Shown here one piece after another: positions 1 to 11,805 of a DNA stretch of 64,000 nt. The position numbers and the translations under genes are program-made. The stretch comes from Macrostomum hystrix (taxonomy: Eukaryota > Platyhelminthes > Macrostomidae), in NCBI GenBank assembly GCA_950097015.1, contig CATNEN010000002.1:4867001-4931000 (forward strand), in the 5' to 3' direction. Position 1 is the first letter of the stretch; each line of letters begins with the position of its first letter. A model generated the notes under the pieces. That model saw only the letters and a list, made by a program, of their open reading frames with translations, was not told the origin of the DNA and did not search any database.

Positions 1-1074
1 CTGGAGGAGACACCGGCTGAGCAGTGGAAGCCGAAGAATCTCGTGAGTCTCACGAGACGCTCGCTGCAGATGCTGCTCGACGGTGTGGAGAGCGGCTTCA
101 GATCAGACACACCTGACGGTCGGATCCTGGAGCACTTCTTCCTGAGCGATGCCGCTGTGTACCTGAAAGGCTTGAAGTCGCCCACATCAGCTGAGAGAGT
201 GAGCGAAGCGTTGAATCGGGCAGCCGGCGCATTGAGAGACGCCATGGCTGAGCTGCCTCAGCTGCTGCTGCAGTTCGAGGACAGTCTGCGACCCGTCACC
301 GACTCGGGCCGATTCCGATTCCACCCGTTCCTCATCCTGCCGTTTCTCAATGACCGACCCGTGTCAGAAGCCAAGACATGCGAGTTCCACGATATCTACG
401 ACCTCGTGAGAGAGTCGGTGCTTTGTCTGTCCGATGGAGACCGCAGTCCGCAGTCCCGAGAAAGTCTCACAGAGCTGATCGACAAACTGCCAGACTGCGC
501 CCGATCAGTGCGAGAGTCTCTCAGAGCGCTGGCGTGCCTGAAGTTCGGCGACCGACTTAGTGCAGCGAGAGTTGTGAGCGACTGCGGGCCGCTCAGTGCG
601 AGCAGAGGCATCGATTGGGGAGCTGAGAGGTCGGCGAGTGAGGCCACTGCGGACTTTGTGTGGCAGCACCTGAGGAGCCGAGACTCCGCCTGGAAATTCT
701 GCTTCGCGTTTGACGAGCGACCGAAGCTGCCGATTGAGCACAAAGTCTTTGTCGACTGCTTTCCGCTGCAGATGGAGAACAGCAACAAACACTTCTACCT
801 GAACTTTGACGCCCTGCTGCGGGCTCTTCGCAATGAGTTGTCAGGAGCAGGAGACGAGAGCGATCAGGACTGGATCCGGGACGTGGCTCAGAGTAAGGAT
901 GCGGACGAGCAGGAGCTGCTGGTGGCTGCGGCGATCTGCGAAGATCTGGAGCTGCTGCGGCTGCTGCGCAGAAGAATAAGGCAGCTGTGCCGGCTGCCGG
1001 GGTGGCTGCAGCAGAAGATTGAGAGGCTGAGCAGTCAAGGCGAAGATCGCCAAAACCAAATCGGATTGCGTTGA
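1..1074 (+). CDS. 3'-terminal exon of an unrecognised protein (5' end outside window)
   Basis: The frame is open from the first base of the window to a TGA at 1072-1074 (357 codons), so this is the last exon, or a late part, of a gene starting to the left. Codon use is GC-rich like the recognised genes further right, and the composition is that of a normal soluble, mostly helical protein: many Leu, Arg and Glu, no signal peptide and no membrane segment. A hydrophobic stretch with [12 protein letters not shown] lies near residue 105, and the last 60 residues are a charged Leu-rich helix ([13 protein letters not shown]). I do not recognise a family. The other frames here are long but have no independent support. 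No AATAAA is visible just downstream, and beyond the stop lies an inverted-repeat element rather than another exon. Confidence 0.7.
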   Translation: MEETPAEQWKPKNLVSLTRRSLQMLLDGVESGFRSDTPDGRILEHFFLSDAAVYLKGLKSPTSAERVSEALNRAAGALRDAMAELPQLLLQFEDSLRPVTDSGRFRFHPFLILPFLNDRPVSEAKTCEFHDIYDLVRESVLCLSDGDRSPQSRESLTELIDKLPDCARSVRESLRALACLKFGDRLSAARVVSDCGPLSASRGIDWGAERSASEATADFVWQHLRSRDSAWKFCFAFDERPKLPIEHKVFVDCFPLQMENSNKHFYLNFDALLRALRNELSGAGDESDQDWIRDVAQSKDADEQELLVAAAICEDLELLRLLRRRIRQLCRLPGWLQQKIERLSSQGEDRQNQIGLR

Positions 1075-1186
1075 CTAAGGTGAGACCAAAGTGGAATAGA
1101 AAGTAAACAAAGTTGTGGATCAGATGTTGCACATGCTTAGGGTGTTTAGGGTGTTTGTGACCCTAAACTATATGCCATGTGGTCAC

Positions 1187-1896
1187 GTTAATGGGGGGTT
1201 AATTGGAAGTGAGACTTTCAGTTAATGGCCAAGGCCACGAGCGGCGATTAGCCGCGAGTGGCAATTTGGCCATTGTTCGAAATGTCACTTCACGTTAATG
1301 ACATCTCTGTCATAGACAACTGCAGTTAATGACAAGTCTCTTACCTCCCTTTCGCACATAGACAAATCGATCAATGCAGCTAATTGGAAGTGAGACTTTC
1401 AGTTAATGGCCAAATTGCCACTCGCGGCTAATCGCCGCTCGTGGCCTTGGCCATTAACTGAAAGTCTCACTTCCAATTAACCCCCCATTAACTGAAAGTC
1501 TCACTTCCAATTAACCCCCCATTAACTGAAAGTCTCACTTCCAATTAACCCCCCATTAACTGAAAGTCTCACTTCCAATTAACCCCCCATTAACTGAAAG
1601 TCTCACTTCCAATTAACCCCCCATTAACTGAAAGTCTCACTTCCAATTAACCCCCCATTAACTGAAAGTCTCACTTCCAATTAACCCCCCATTAACTGAA
1701 AGTCTCACTTCCAATTAACCCCCCATTAACTGAAAGTCTCACTTCCAATTAACCCCCCATTAACTGAAAGTCTCACTTCCAATTAGCTGCATTGATCGAT
1801 TTGTCTATGTGCGAAAGGGAGGTAAGAGACTTGTCATTAACTGCAGTTGTCTATGACAGAGATGTCATTAACGTGAAGTGACATTTCGAACAATGA
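1187..1896. mobile_element. Interleaved inverted-repeat element (MITE-like, non-coding)
   Basis: Arm A (about 1187-1273) is the reverse complement of A' (about 1406-1492), and arm B (about 1271-1405) is the reverse complement of B' (about 1759-1896), read base by base with no mismatch found. The order is A-B-A'-tandem array-B', so the two palindromes interlock rather than nest. The tandem array is an expansion of the A'/B' junction sequence. No reading frame is present. Non-coding and palindromic like a MITE, but no target-site duplication was established. Confidence 0.75.
1453..1786. repeat. 34-bp tandem repeat inside the inverted-repeat element, 10 copies
   Basis: Units start at 1453, 1487, 1521 and so on every 34 bases; each begins ATTAACTGAAAGTCTCAC and ends in a run of C. 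Copies are essentially identical, suggesting recent expansion. The last copy runs directly into arm B'. Confidence 0.95.
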
Positions 1897-2087
1897 GAAG
1901 CAAACTAGGAGACACATTTTAATTAATGCATTTCCTGATCGAATTTTACGTTGGAGACAAGGATGGATATGGCATAACAAAGCTGGCTCTTGACCACTAA
2001 AATTCTTCAGGCGAAAAACCACCTCTAGGGCCAGTGACCATCGAACTTCAGGCCAGTGACCATCGAACTTCAGGCCAGTGACCATCG

Positions 2088-2813
2088 ACAATCCCGATCC
2101 CAGATCCCGATCCCAGATCCCGATCCCAGATCCCGATCCCAGATCCCGATCCCAGATCCCGATCCCAGATCCCGATCCCAGATCCCGATCCCAGATCCCG
2201 ATCCCAGATCCCGATCCCAGATCCCGATCCCAGATCCCGATCCCAGATCCCGATCCCAGATCCCGATCCCAGATCCCGATCCCAGATCCCGATCCCAGAT
2301 CCCGATCCCAGATCCCGATCCCAGATCCCGATCCCAGATCCCGATCCCAGATCCCGATCCCAGATCCCGATCCCAGATCCCGATCCCAGATCCCGATCCC
2401 AGATCCCGATCCCAGATCCCGATCCCAGATCCCGATCCCAGATCCCGATCCCAGATCCCGATCCCAGATCCCGATCCCAGATCCCGATCCCAGATCCCGA
2501 TCCCAGATCCCGATCCCAGATCCCGATCCCAGATCCCGATCCCAGATCCCGATCCCAGATCCCGATCCCAGATCCCGATCCCAGATCCCGATCCCAGATC
2601 CCGATCCCAGATCCCGATCCCAGATCCCGATCCCAGATCCCGATCCCAGATCCCGATCCCAGATCCCGATCCCAGATCCCGATCCCAGATCCCGATCCCA
2701 GATCCCGATCCCAGATCCCGATCCCAGATCCCGATCCCAGATCCCGATCCCAGATCCCGATCCCAGATCCCGATCCCAGATCCCGATCCCAGATCCCGAT
2801 CCCAGATCCCAGA
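2088..2813. repeat. 13-bp minisatellite (GATCCCGATCCCA), about 55 copies
   Basis: The unit GATCCCGATCCCA is itself a GATCCC/GATCCCA doublet and repeats almost without variation for over 700 bases. Because 13 is not a multiple of 3, the three reading frames give the same 13-residue peptide repeat, and the long open frames on both strands are by-products. The left flank holds short repeats of GGCCAGTGACCATCGA. Confidence 0.97.
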
Positions 2814-3109
2814 TCTCAGAGCTAACCCAGATCTTAGCGTTGAAATTTGTTTTTAATTTTTGTATATACATTGTTTAGTTTTGTACATACTTTGTCTGCT
2901 TCATATTTGCCTGCACCTGGCACTAATGCCCACCATTGCACAGTTTGCTGCTTAGTTTTCATGCTTGGTATTTAGTTTTTATAATGTTTTTATGAAATAT
3001 TTTGGTTTGCTAACAAGCCTCTGTAAAACTGTACTTCTAGCTTTCAGTGTATTTGGTTGAAGTGACCGACTGCGATTGCCAGACACGAATCCTCACAATC
3101 AGCTGACAG

Positions 3110-3535
3110 ATGGTGCCAAATCCCTACTCGAATCAGATCCCAAAACCAGACTCACGAACCAGAATCCACAACCAGAATTCTAAAAAAATCCTGAACTAGA
3201 ATCCCAAACTAGAATCCAAAACTAGAATCCCCAAACAAGAATCCAAAACTATAATCCCCAAACCAGAATCCCAAACTAGAATCCCAAACCAGAATCCCAA
3301 ACCAGAATCCCTAACCAGAACCCCAAACTAGAATCCCAAACCAGAATCCCAAACCAGAATCCCAAACCAGAATCCCAAACCAGAATCCCAAACCAGAAAC
3401 CCAAACCAGAACCCCAAACTAGAATCCCAAACCAGAATCCCAAACCAGAACCCCAAACCAGAATCCCAAACCAGACCCCAAACCAGAATCCCAATCCAGA
3501 ATCCCAAACCAGAATCCCAAACTAGAATCCGAATG
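3110..3535. repeat. Degenerate 13-bp minisatellite (CCCAAACCAGAAT)
   Basis: Units of CCCAAACCAGAAT and variants (AACTAGAAT, CCCCAAACC) fill the interval; more diverged than its neighbours and so probably older. No gene signal. 2814-3109 between this array and the previous one is plain AT-rich sequence. Confidence 0.93.
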
Positions 3536-3699
3536 AAGATGAGCACAACAGTTGTTGAGCACAGCAATAGTTGAGGCGGCCCTCACAGCTCAGAAGAGAA
3601 GCCTGGGTATGCTCACGCACCCACCTCCCTCCGCCCTCCGCTGTGAGCAAGGCTCGCGATTTCTGTGCAATCCGCAGCCTCCCAGTACCGAGGCGAAGG

Positions 3700-4062
3700 C
3701 GCGAAGGGGAGAAACAGACAGACAGAAGGGGAGAAACAGACAGACATAAGGGGAGAAACAGACAGACAGAAGGGGAGAAACAGACAGGCAGAAGGGGAGA
3801 AACAGACAGACAGAAGGGGAGAAACAGACAGACAGAAGGGGAGAAACAGACAGACATAAGGGGAGAAACAGACAGACAGAAGGGGAGAAACAGACAGACA
3901 GAAGGGGAGAAACAGACAGACAGAAGGGGAGAAACAGACAGACAGAAGGGGAGAAACAGACAGACAGAAGGGGAGAAACAGACAGACAGAAGGGGAGAAA
4001 CAGACAGACAGAAGGGGAGAAACAGACAGACAGAAGGGGAGAAACAGACAGACAGAAGGTAA
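3700..4062. repeat. 22-bp minisatellite, about 16 copies
   Basis: Period 22, with the core GGGGAGAAACAGACAGACAG; two copies have CATAAG instead of CAGAAG. The period is again not divisible by 3, so repetitive open frames occur in several frames and carry no coding evidence. Confidence 0.96.
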
Positions 4063-5209
4063 GAAACATGCGGAACGATCTAAATCACTATCCCAAACCC
4101 AACTCAAAGACTAATTTTGTGAGAACAGTTTTCTCGGCGGTCCTACAGTGCTCATGATGGCCTGAGCAGTTGTTGTTTGAGCACAATTGAAAGGGTTGAG
4201 TTACTTTACTGTCATTTTTTTCTGCTAATAAAAGAATGGTAATAAAACTTGCTTCTAACAATGAGCTATTTTTTCAATTTGGCCTGTCTCAAATAAATAT
4301 ATTACAATTGCTGTTTTCTAAAGCAAAGTTTGTGAGCTCAGTCTCATTCTGATAGCTACCCATGTCTGCCCTAACCCTAACAGAGACTGTGTGCTCGAGG
4401 GTATTGTGATGAAGCTGCAGCTTAGTGCATTGTCCAGAATTTTTTTTCCGCCTGAATAGTTCGAGGTATTATTCTTTGGCTTGAGACTGCTTGAGACTGA
4501 TGAGACCCCTTAGCAACTAGACCCCTACGATGCCAGAACCAAAGCAGCCATGATGAAGCCATTCCACACTGCACCCACCCCACTCCCTAGCAGAGGCATG
4601 GAGATGAATATGTTTTGCAGCACCTCATTCTCGCGGTATAGATAGAAGAGGCTTTGAGTGCACTCACTTTTGAGTCCATAGCAACGGCTTGTTAATCGAA
4701 GTCTTGTGGTTAATGCACAACTTGCTTATAACTTGGTGTCTCCTTTTATACTGAGAGTGGAATTGTAACTCAGTACTCAAACTGTCATTACTTTTTCGTC
4801 CAGCTGTCGAAGATTCTGTGGTTTCTTCCACATTGCTCTGCTACTTTGCTGTATAATTTCACCCCACTCCCGACAAAAATGTTTTTTGTCTTCTGTCTGC
4901 AAGTTAAAATAATTCTATGTTCCTAACTTGTCTACACAAATCCTAAATTGAAAAATATCCCAAAATTTATCAAGCATGCTAACGCTAAAATGTAATTCTT
5001 GCTTTGATTCCGAACGGTAATCTGTGCTAAGAACACAGACTTGAAAAATAAATCTGAATTTCCGCGATAAATGTCAACCGCTTTGTGCATCATTTTAGCC
5101 TACTGTTAGTAGAAATAGAAGACAATTGCTTTTTATTTCTTAAAACACCAATTATCAAACTTTGGTGAGGTTCCAAAGCCGAGCTAAACAAAATATAAGA
5201 AATTAAATC
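4063..5209. other. Single-copy spacer, no gene seen
   Basis: AT-rich sequence with stops in all frames and no recognisable exon, RNA gene or long repeat. A short CCCTAACCCTAAC at about 4370 is far too short to be telomeric. Confidence 0.6.
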
Positions 5210-5535
5210 TAACAGGTAGTTTGAGTGTCTAACAGGTGGTTTGAGTGTCTAACAGGTAGTTTGAGTGTCTAACAGGTAGTTTGAGTGTCTAACAGGTAGT
5301 TTGAGTGTCTAACAGGTATTTTGAATGTCTAACAGGTAGTTTGAGTGTCTACCAGGTAAGTTTGACTGTTTAACAGGTCGTTTGACTGTCTAACAGGTTG
5401 TTTGAGTGTCTTACAGGTAGTTAGAGTTTCAAATAGGTGTTTTGATCGTCTAACAGGTGTTTGTCGAACAGTGTCTAACAGTTTATTTTATTGTCTAACA
5501 TGTGGTTTGACTGTCTAACAGGTGGTTTGACTGTC
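5210..5535. repeat. 20-bp minisatellite (core GTCTAACAGGTAGTTTGAGT)
   Basis: About 16 units; the left half is nearly uniform and the right half is increasingly diverged. It shares a GTCTAACA-GT core with arrays at 11.6 kb and 52.6 kb. Confidence 0.93.
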
Positions 5536-6170
5536 TGACACATTAGAGTCTGCTGGATCCCGCAGTGTTCAGCAGGACAGCCGGTACAACAACACGGATA
5601 GTTCAGAGCTATACAGAATGCTATAGGCCAAGTGATATCCAGTTGATTACCCTTGCAGCCTGTGCAACACAAACAGAACTGGATTTTCTGCTGATTTTGG
5701 CACTAATGAACAATTAAAAATTGTCTAGAAAAAGAAAATGTCACCAAGGATGGCAATGACCATTCTAAACTTGCCATCAGTCAATCAAATGCCAGACAAG
5801 TTCCCCTCTGATGCATTGGCACAGAACTGATGTCGACTAGCTGGTCAGAAACAAGCAGAAGAAACACTTGTTAGGGCAATAACAGTAACACAGCTGTAGT
5901 TTGCGGGCAGCTGCACTGTTAGCATATGTGGGTGTTCCTGGATGGCTTCACCGCAAATTGCAGACATGGCGGAGATACGATAATTTCACCTGGAGATGCA
6001 TGTCCAGGGACAATTTGGGATTGGCATTGCTGAGGGAGGGGCAGAGTAGAGAAATTTAAAAGTTCAACAAAAACTTATTAAATTATTTGAGGAATCTTTC
6101 AGTCACTGGAAGTTATTAAAGAAACTTTTCAGTTTCTCGATCAAATTTTCCTATTGAGACAGTAGTATTC
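5536..6170. other. Single-copy spacer, no convincing gene
   Basis: A Cys-rich minus-strand frame covers about 5475-5672, but it runs into the tandem array and has no supported partner exon. The rest has stops in every frame. Confidence 0.5.
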
Positions 6171-7605
6171 CACTCACCTGAAATATCTATTCAACTCACC
6201 TGAAATATCTGTTCCACTCACCTGAAATATATATTCAACTCACCTGAAATATCTGTTCCACTCACCTGAAATATCTATTCAACTCACCTGAAATATCTGT
6301 TCCACTCACCTGAAATATCTATTCAACTCACCTGAAATATCTGTTCCACTCACCTGAAATATCTATTCCACTCACCTGAAATATCTATTCCACTCACCTG
6401 AGATATCTGTTCCACTCACCTGAAATATCTATTCCACTCACCTGAGATATCTGTTCCACTCACCTGAAATATCTGTTCCACTCAGCTGAAATATCTGTTC
6501 CACTCACCTGAAATATCTGTTCCACTCACCTGAAATATCTATTCAACTCACCTGAAATATCTGTTCCACTCACCTGAAATATCTGTTCCACTCACCTGAA
6601 ATATCTATTCCACTCACCTGAGATATCTGTTCCACTAACCTGAAATATCTGTTCCACTCAGCTGAAATATCTGTTCCACTCACCTGAAATATCTGTTCCA
6701 CTCACCTGAAATATCTGTTCCACTCACCTGAAATATCTGTTCCACTCACCTGAAATATCTGTTCCACTCACCTGAGATATCTGTTCCACTCACCTGAAAT
6801 ATCTGTTCCACTCACCTGAGATATCTGTTCCACACACCTGAGATGTCTGTTCCACTCACCTGAGATATCTGTTCCACTCACCTGAAATATCTGTTCCACT
6901 CACCTGAAATATCTGTTCCACTCACCTGAGATATCTGTTACACTCACCTGAGATATCTGTTCCACTCACCTGAAATATCTGTTCCACTCACCTGAAATAT
7001 CTGTTCCACTCACCTGAGATATCTGTTCCACTCACCTGAAATATCTGTTCCACTCACCTGAAATATCTATTCCACTCACCTGAGATATCTGTTCCACTAA
7101 CCTGAGATATCTGTTCCACTCACCTGAAATATCTATTCCACTCACCTGAGATATCTGTTCCACTCACCTGAAATATCTATTCCACTCACCTGAGATATCT
7201 GTTCCACTCACCTGAAATATCTGTTCCACTAACCTGAAATATCTGTTCCACTCACCTGAAATATCTGTTCCACTCACCTGAAATATCTGTTCCACTCACC
7301 TGAGATATCTGTTCCACTCACCTGAGATATCTGTTCCACTAACCTGAAATATCTGTTCCACTCACCTGAAATATCTGTTCCACTCACCTGAAATATCTAT
7401 TCCACTCACCTGAGATATCTGTTCCACTAACCTGAAATATCTGTTCCACTCACCTGAAATATCTGTTCCACTCACCTGAAATATCTGTTCCACTCACCTG
7501 AGATATCTGTTCCACTCACCTGAAATATCTGTTCCACTCACCTGAAATATCTGTTCCACTCACCTGAGATATCTGTTCCACTCACCTGAGATATCTGTTC
7601 TGAGA
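6171..7605. repeat. 22-bp minisatellite, about 65 copies
   Basis: Period 22, core CACTCACCTGAAATATCTGT. Alternating variants (AAATATC/GAGATATC; CTATTC/CTGTTC; CTCACC/CTAACC) recur in longer patterns, as expected from block duplication of several units at once. Confidence 0.97.
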
Positions 7606-8125
7606 TACCTGAGATAGCAGGCTTAGTATTTCTGGCACGGATAATTTATGATCGGTGAGAAACTCGAAGTCGTACTGTTTTGCTCTGTGGCCTTCAGCCC
7701 CTCCGATGCCGCGATCTTTCACCCTCCGCCATTTGCCCCCTCCCCGGTCGCAACACAATCTGTGTTTGTGATGAAGAAACTGGTTTTTTGATCCGGTTTT
7801 CCAGCAAAGTTTGCCTAATGCTCTCAATGTACAATTGGCCTCTATAAAAGTCAATTTCCAGTGCAGCATATGTTAGAACACTAAATATTTAGTGACAGTA
7901 TTTTAATGATTGACACCTGTAGCGGAGTTTTTGTTTGTCAACTTAGCTGAAATACTGTCTGATTAAATTTGATGATCTGTATAAACAGCTGGCTATTTTG
8001 ATAGATCAATAAAGTTAAATAAGTGAACTTTAGACTTGTGTCAGGACTTTGACACTGCCGAGAGATTACTGGATTGAAAGCTGGGTGGTTCAAAGACATT
8101 GCCTGAGTAACTGGAGAAAATTTTA
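7606..8125. other. Single-copy island; weak minus-strand exon candidate
   Basis: On the minus strand an open frame covers about 7870 down to 7609, ending in CAG followed by GTATCT, which could be a splice donor. The middle (7660-7760) is more GC-rich than the surroundings. No domain is recognised and the partner exon would have to lie beyond the 22-bp array. I see no other gene here. Confidence 0.2.
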
Positions 8126-8835
8126 TGACCAACTGAATGACTAAATAACTGTTCGTGACCAACTGAATGACTAAATAACAGTTCATGACCAACTTAATGA
8201 CTCAATAACAGTTCATGACCAACTGAATGACTAAATAACTGTTTATGGCCAACTGAATGACTAAATAACTGTTCATGACCAACTGAATAACTAAATAACA
8301 GTTCGTGACCAACTGAATGACTAAATAACAGTTCATGACCAACTTAATGACTCAATAACAGTTCATGACTAACTGAATGACTAAATAACTGTTTATGGCC
8401 AACTGAATGACTAAATAACTGTTCATGACCAACTTAATGACTCAATAACAGTTCATAACCAACTGAGTGACTAACTAACAGTTCATGACCAACTTAGTGA
8501 CTAAAGAACAGTTCATGACCAACTTAGTGACTAAAAAACAGTTCATGACCAACTTAGTGACTAACTAACATTTCATGACCAACTGAATGACTAAATAACA
8601 GTTCATAACCAACTGAGTGACTAACTAACAGTTCATGACCAACTTAGTGACTAAAGAACAGTTCATGACCAACTTAGTGACTAAAGAACAGTTCATGACC
8701 AACTGAGTGACTAAAGAACAGTTCATGACCAACTTAGTGACTATAGAACAGTTCACGACCAACTTAGTGACTAAAGAACAGTTCATGACCAACTGAATGA
8801 CTAACTAACAGTTCATGACCAACTGAATGACCAAA
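8126..8835. repeat. 30-bp minisatellite, about 23 copies
   Basis: Period exactly 30, core GTTCATGACCAACTGAATGA, with TTAGTGA and TGAGTGA variants clustered toward the right half. Confidence 0.96.
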
Positions 8836-9619
8836 GATGGTCATTGCTAGCGAGACCTCTCCTCCTCCCTGCTGTCGCTGAAAATGGCAGCCTATATTGT
8901 CGAATTTTGTATCGACTTCGACGTAGCGATGTACGCTACGACGTGAAGTACTTTAATTATTTTGCAGAATACTGGTCAAATTGCAGCATCAGCTTTGTTA
9001 GTGTTTCTTTTTCTTCTAATTTTCTATCATTGACAGTTAAGAACTATTAGCTACAGTCAAAGCAAATATTTGTTAGGTCTTCTCGCTGTGAGAAAAAACT
9101 AAAAGTTTTTCGAGTGTAGCAGCAAGTGTCATTCGATTCTTAACTAAGGAAATGCTTTTCGAGCATTGCTACAAGCGTTATCGATTCGAAACTGAATGAA
9201 GACTGTTCAAGCATTCGTAGAAGTCAGCGTTATTTTATTTTCAAAACGAAAGAAAAGTGTTTCAAACATTAGGCCTACTGCAAATCGTTGTTAGATTCAA
9301 AACTCATGGAAAATACCTATATTGCAATCGTAGCTAATGGCATTATTCCTTTTTTAAATGTTGCGTTTTTTCAAGCAGGAAATGTAACATTTTCCCTTTA
9401 TTTTGAAAGCACAAAAATTCGAAGGAAAACATAAAACGAAAAAGAATTCAGCGTTAGATATAAATCTAACGCTGCGTGAAATTTGTGGAGAAAACCATTA
9501 GATATCTAGGGAATATCATGATTTCATGAAGAGATAGCATGCGATTTCCAGGAGAAAGAATGGGATTTTCAGGGAATAATTCAGGGAATCTGGGATTTTG
9601 AGGGTAATGCTTATTATTT
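8836..9619. other. AT-rich spacer with an imperfect hairpin at about 8913-8948
   Basis: The hairpin contains CGTAGCG-ATGTA-CGCTACG flanked by ACTTC/GAAGT, with a two-base asymmetry between the outer arms. No gene found in the interval. Confidence 0.5.
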
Positions 9620-10462
9620 TCAAAAGGATAGAATGAATTATCGAGGCGGTAGAATGAGTTATCGAGTGGGTAGAATGAGTTATCGAGTGGGTAGAATGAA
9701 TTATCGAGTGGGTAGAATGAGTAATCGAGGGGGTAGAATGAGTTATCGAGTGGGTAGAATGAATTATCGAGTGGGTAGAATGAGTTATCGAGTGGGTGGA
9801 ATGAGTTATCGAGTGGGTAGAATGAGTTATCGAGTGGGTAGAATGAATTATCGAGTGGGTAGAATGAGTTATCGAGGGTGTAGAATGAGTTATCGAGTGG
9901 GTAGAATGAGTTATCGAGGGGGTAGAATGAGTTATCGAGGGGGTAGAATGAGTTATCGAGTGGGTAGAATGAATTATCGAGTGGGTAGAATGAGTTATCG
10001 AGGGGGTAGAATGAATTATCGAGTGGGTAGAATGAATTATCGAGTGGGTAGAATGAGTTATCGAGGGGGTAGAATGAATTATCGAGTGGGTAGAATGAGT
10101 TATCGAGTGGGTAGCATGAGTTATCGAGTGGGTAGAATGAGTTATCGAGAAGGTAGCATGAGTTATCGAGTGGGTAGAATGAGTTATCGAGTGGGTAGAA
10201 TGAGTTATCGAGTGGGAAGAATGAGTTATCGAGGGGGTAGAATGAGTTATCGAGTGGGTAGAATGAGTTATCGAGTGGGAAGAATGAGTTATCGAGGAGG
10301 TAGAATGAGTTATCGAGTGGATAGAATGAGTTATCGAGGGGGTAGAATGAGTTATCGAGTGGGTAGAATGAGTTATCGAGTGGGTAGAATGAGTTATCGA
10401 GTGGGTAGAATGAGTTATCGAGTGGGTAGAGTGAGTTATCGAGAAGGTAGCATCAATGATTG
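9620..10462. repeat. 21-bp minisatellite A, about 40 copies
   Basis: Period 21, core AGAATGAGTTATCGAGTGGG. Since 21 is a multiple of 3, the array is open as a 7-residue peptide repeat, but there is no flanking exon, so I treat it as non-coding. Confidence 0.95.
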
Positions 10463-11125
10463 AAGGGAAGCATGAATTATCGATAGGGAAGCATGAATTA
10501 TCGATAGGGAAGCATGAATTATCAATAGGGTAGCATGAATTATCGATAGAGTAGCATGAATTATCGATAGGGAAGCATGAATTATCGATAGGGAAGCATG
10601 AATTATCGATAGGGAAGCATGAATTATTGATAGGGAAGCAAGAATTATTGATAGGGTAGCATGAATTATCGATAGGGTAGCATGAATTATCGATAGGGTA
10701 GCATGAATTATTGATAGGGTAGCATGAATTATCGATAGGGAAGCATGAATTATTGATAGGGAAGCATGAATTATTGATAGGGTAGCAAGAATTATTGATA
10801 GGGTAGCATGAATTATCGATAGGGTAGCATGAATTATTGATAGGGAAGCATGAATTATTGATAGGGAAGCATGAATTATTGATAGGGAAGCAAGAATTAT
10901 TGATAGGGTAGCATGAATTATCGATAGGGTAGCATGAATTATTGATAGGGTAGCATGAATTATCGATAGGGAAGCATGAATTATTGATAGGGAAGCATGA
11001 ATTATTGATAGGGTAGCAAGAATTATTGATAGGGTAGCATGAATTATCGATAGGGTAGCATGAATTATCGATAGGGTAGCATGAATTATCGATAGGGTAG
11101 CATGAATTATCGATAGGGTAGCATG
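10463..11125. repeat. 21-bp minisatellite B, about 31 copies, abutting A
   Basis: Same period and related sequence (core AGCATGAATTATCGATAGGG) but a distinct subfamily. The change from A to B is abrupt at about 10462. TATCGA/TATTGA and GGGAAGC/GGGTAGC variants recur in multi-unit blocks of about ten units. Confidence 0.95.
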
Positions 11126-11211
11126 AGTTTTCGACTGAATTATGCTTTAATTCGCCCATGCTACCCACCAGTTTATCGAGGGGTAGCATTAGTTATTATC
11201 GAAATGTCCTG

Positions 11212-11508
11212 CTGGGAGGACATTGGCTCTCTGCTGCTGGGGGACATTAGTTCTCTGCTGCTGGGGGACATTAGTTCTCTGCTGCTGGGGGACATTAGTT
11301 CTCTGCTGCTGGGGGACATTAGTTCTCTGCTGCTGGGGGACATTAGTTCTGTGCTGCTGGGGGACATTAGTTCTCTGCTGCTGGGGGACATTAGTTCTCT
11401 GCTGCTGGGGGACATTAGTTCTGTGCTGCTGGGGGACATTAGTTCTCTGCTGCTGGGGGACATTAGTTCTCTGCTGCTGGGGGATATTAGTTCTCTGCTG
11501 CAGGGGCG
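11212..11508. repeat. 24-bp minisatellite, 12 copies
   Basis: Core GGACATTAGTTCTCTGCTGC with CTCTGC/CTGTGC variants every few units. Open in several frames but isolated from any exon. Confidence 0.95.
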
Positions 11509-11635
11509 GCGAAAGGTGCTAGTTAAATAAATAAAAAATGTTTATGACAAACAATATAACTGAGGAAATATCTATAAATGTATGTCTGAGTTATAGTGAA
11601 TGACTAACTAAGTTACTATTTAAAAAATTAATTAT

Positions 11636-11805
11636 CCAGTGTCTAACATATTGTATCCAGTGTCTAACATGTGTTATCCAGTGTCTAACATGTGTTATCC
11701 AGTGTCTAACATGTGTTATCCAGTGTCTAACATGTGTTATCCAGTGTCTAACATGTTATATCCAGTGTCTAACATGTGTTATCCAGTGTCTAACATGTTT
11801 ATTGG
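11636..11805. repeat. 21-bp minisatellite, about 8 copies (core GTCTAACATGT)
   Basis: Units read CAGTGTCTAACATGTGTTAT. Shares the GTCTAACA core with two other arrays in the window. Confidence 0.92.

Noticed and set aside
1837-2871. Open frames of 266-344 codons on both strands (Asp/Pro/Ser or Gly/Ile/Trp repeats)
   Set aside because: Generated by the 13-bp array, open in many frames at once; no exon context.
4365-4385. CCCTAACCCTAAC as a telomeric repeat
   Set aside because: Only about two units; similar CCCTAACCC strings at 32.7 kb are part of a minisatellite.
5475-5672. Cys-rich minus-strand frame as a small secreted protein
   Set aside because: It overlaps the 20-bp array at one end and has no signal peptide or splice partner.
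9516-11189. 557-codon minus-strand frame of 7-residue repeats
   Set aside because: A 21-bp period keeps any stop-free frame open. Not flanked by splice sites or a known domain, and the complementary strand is open as well.
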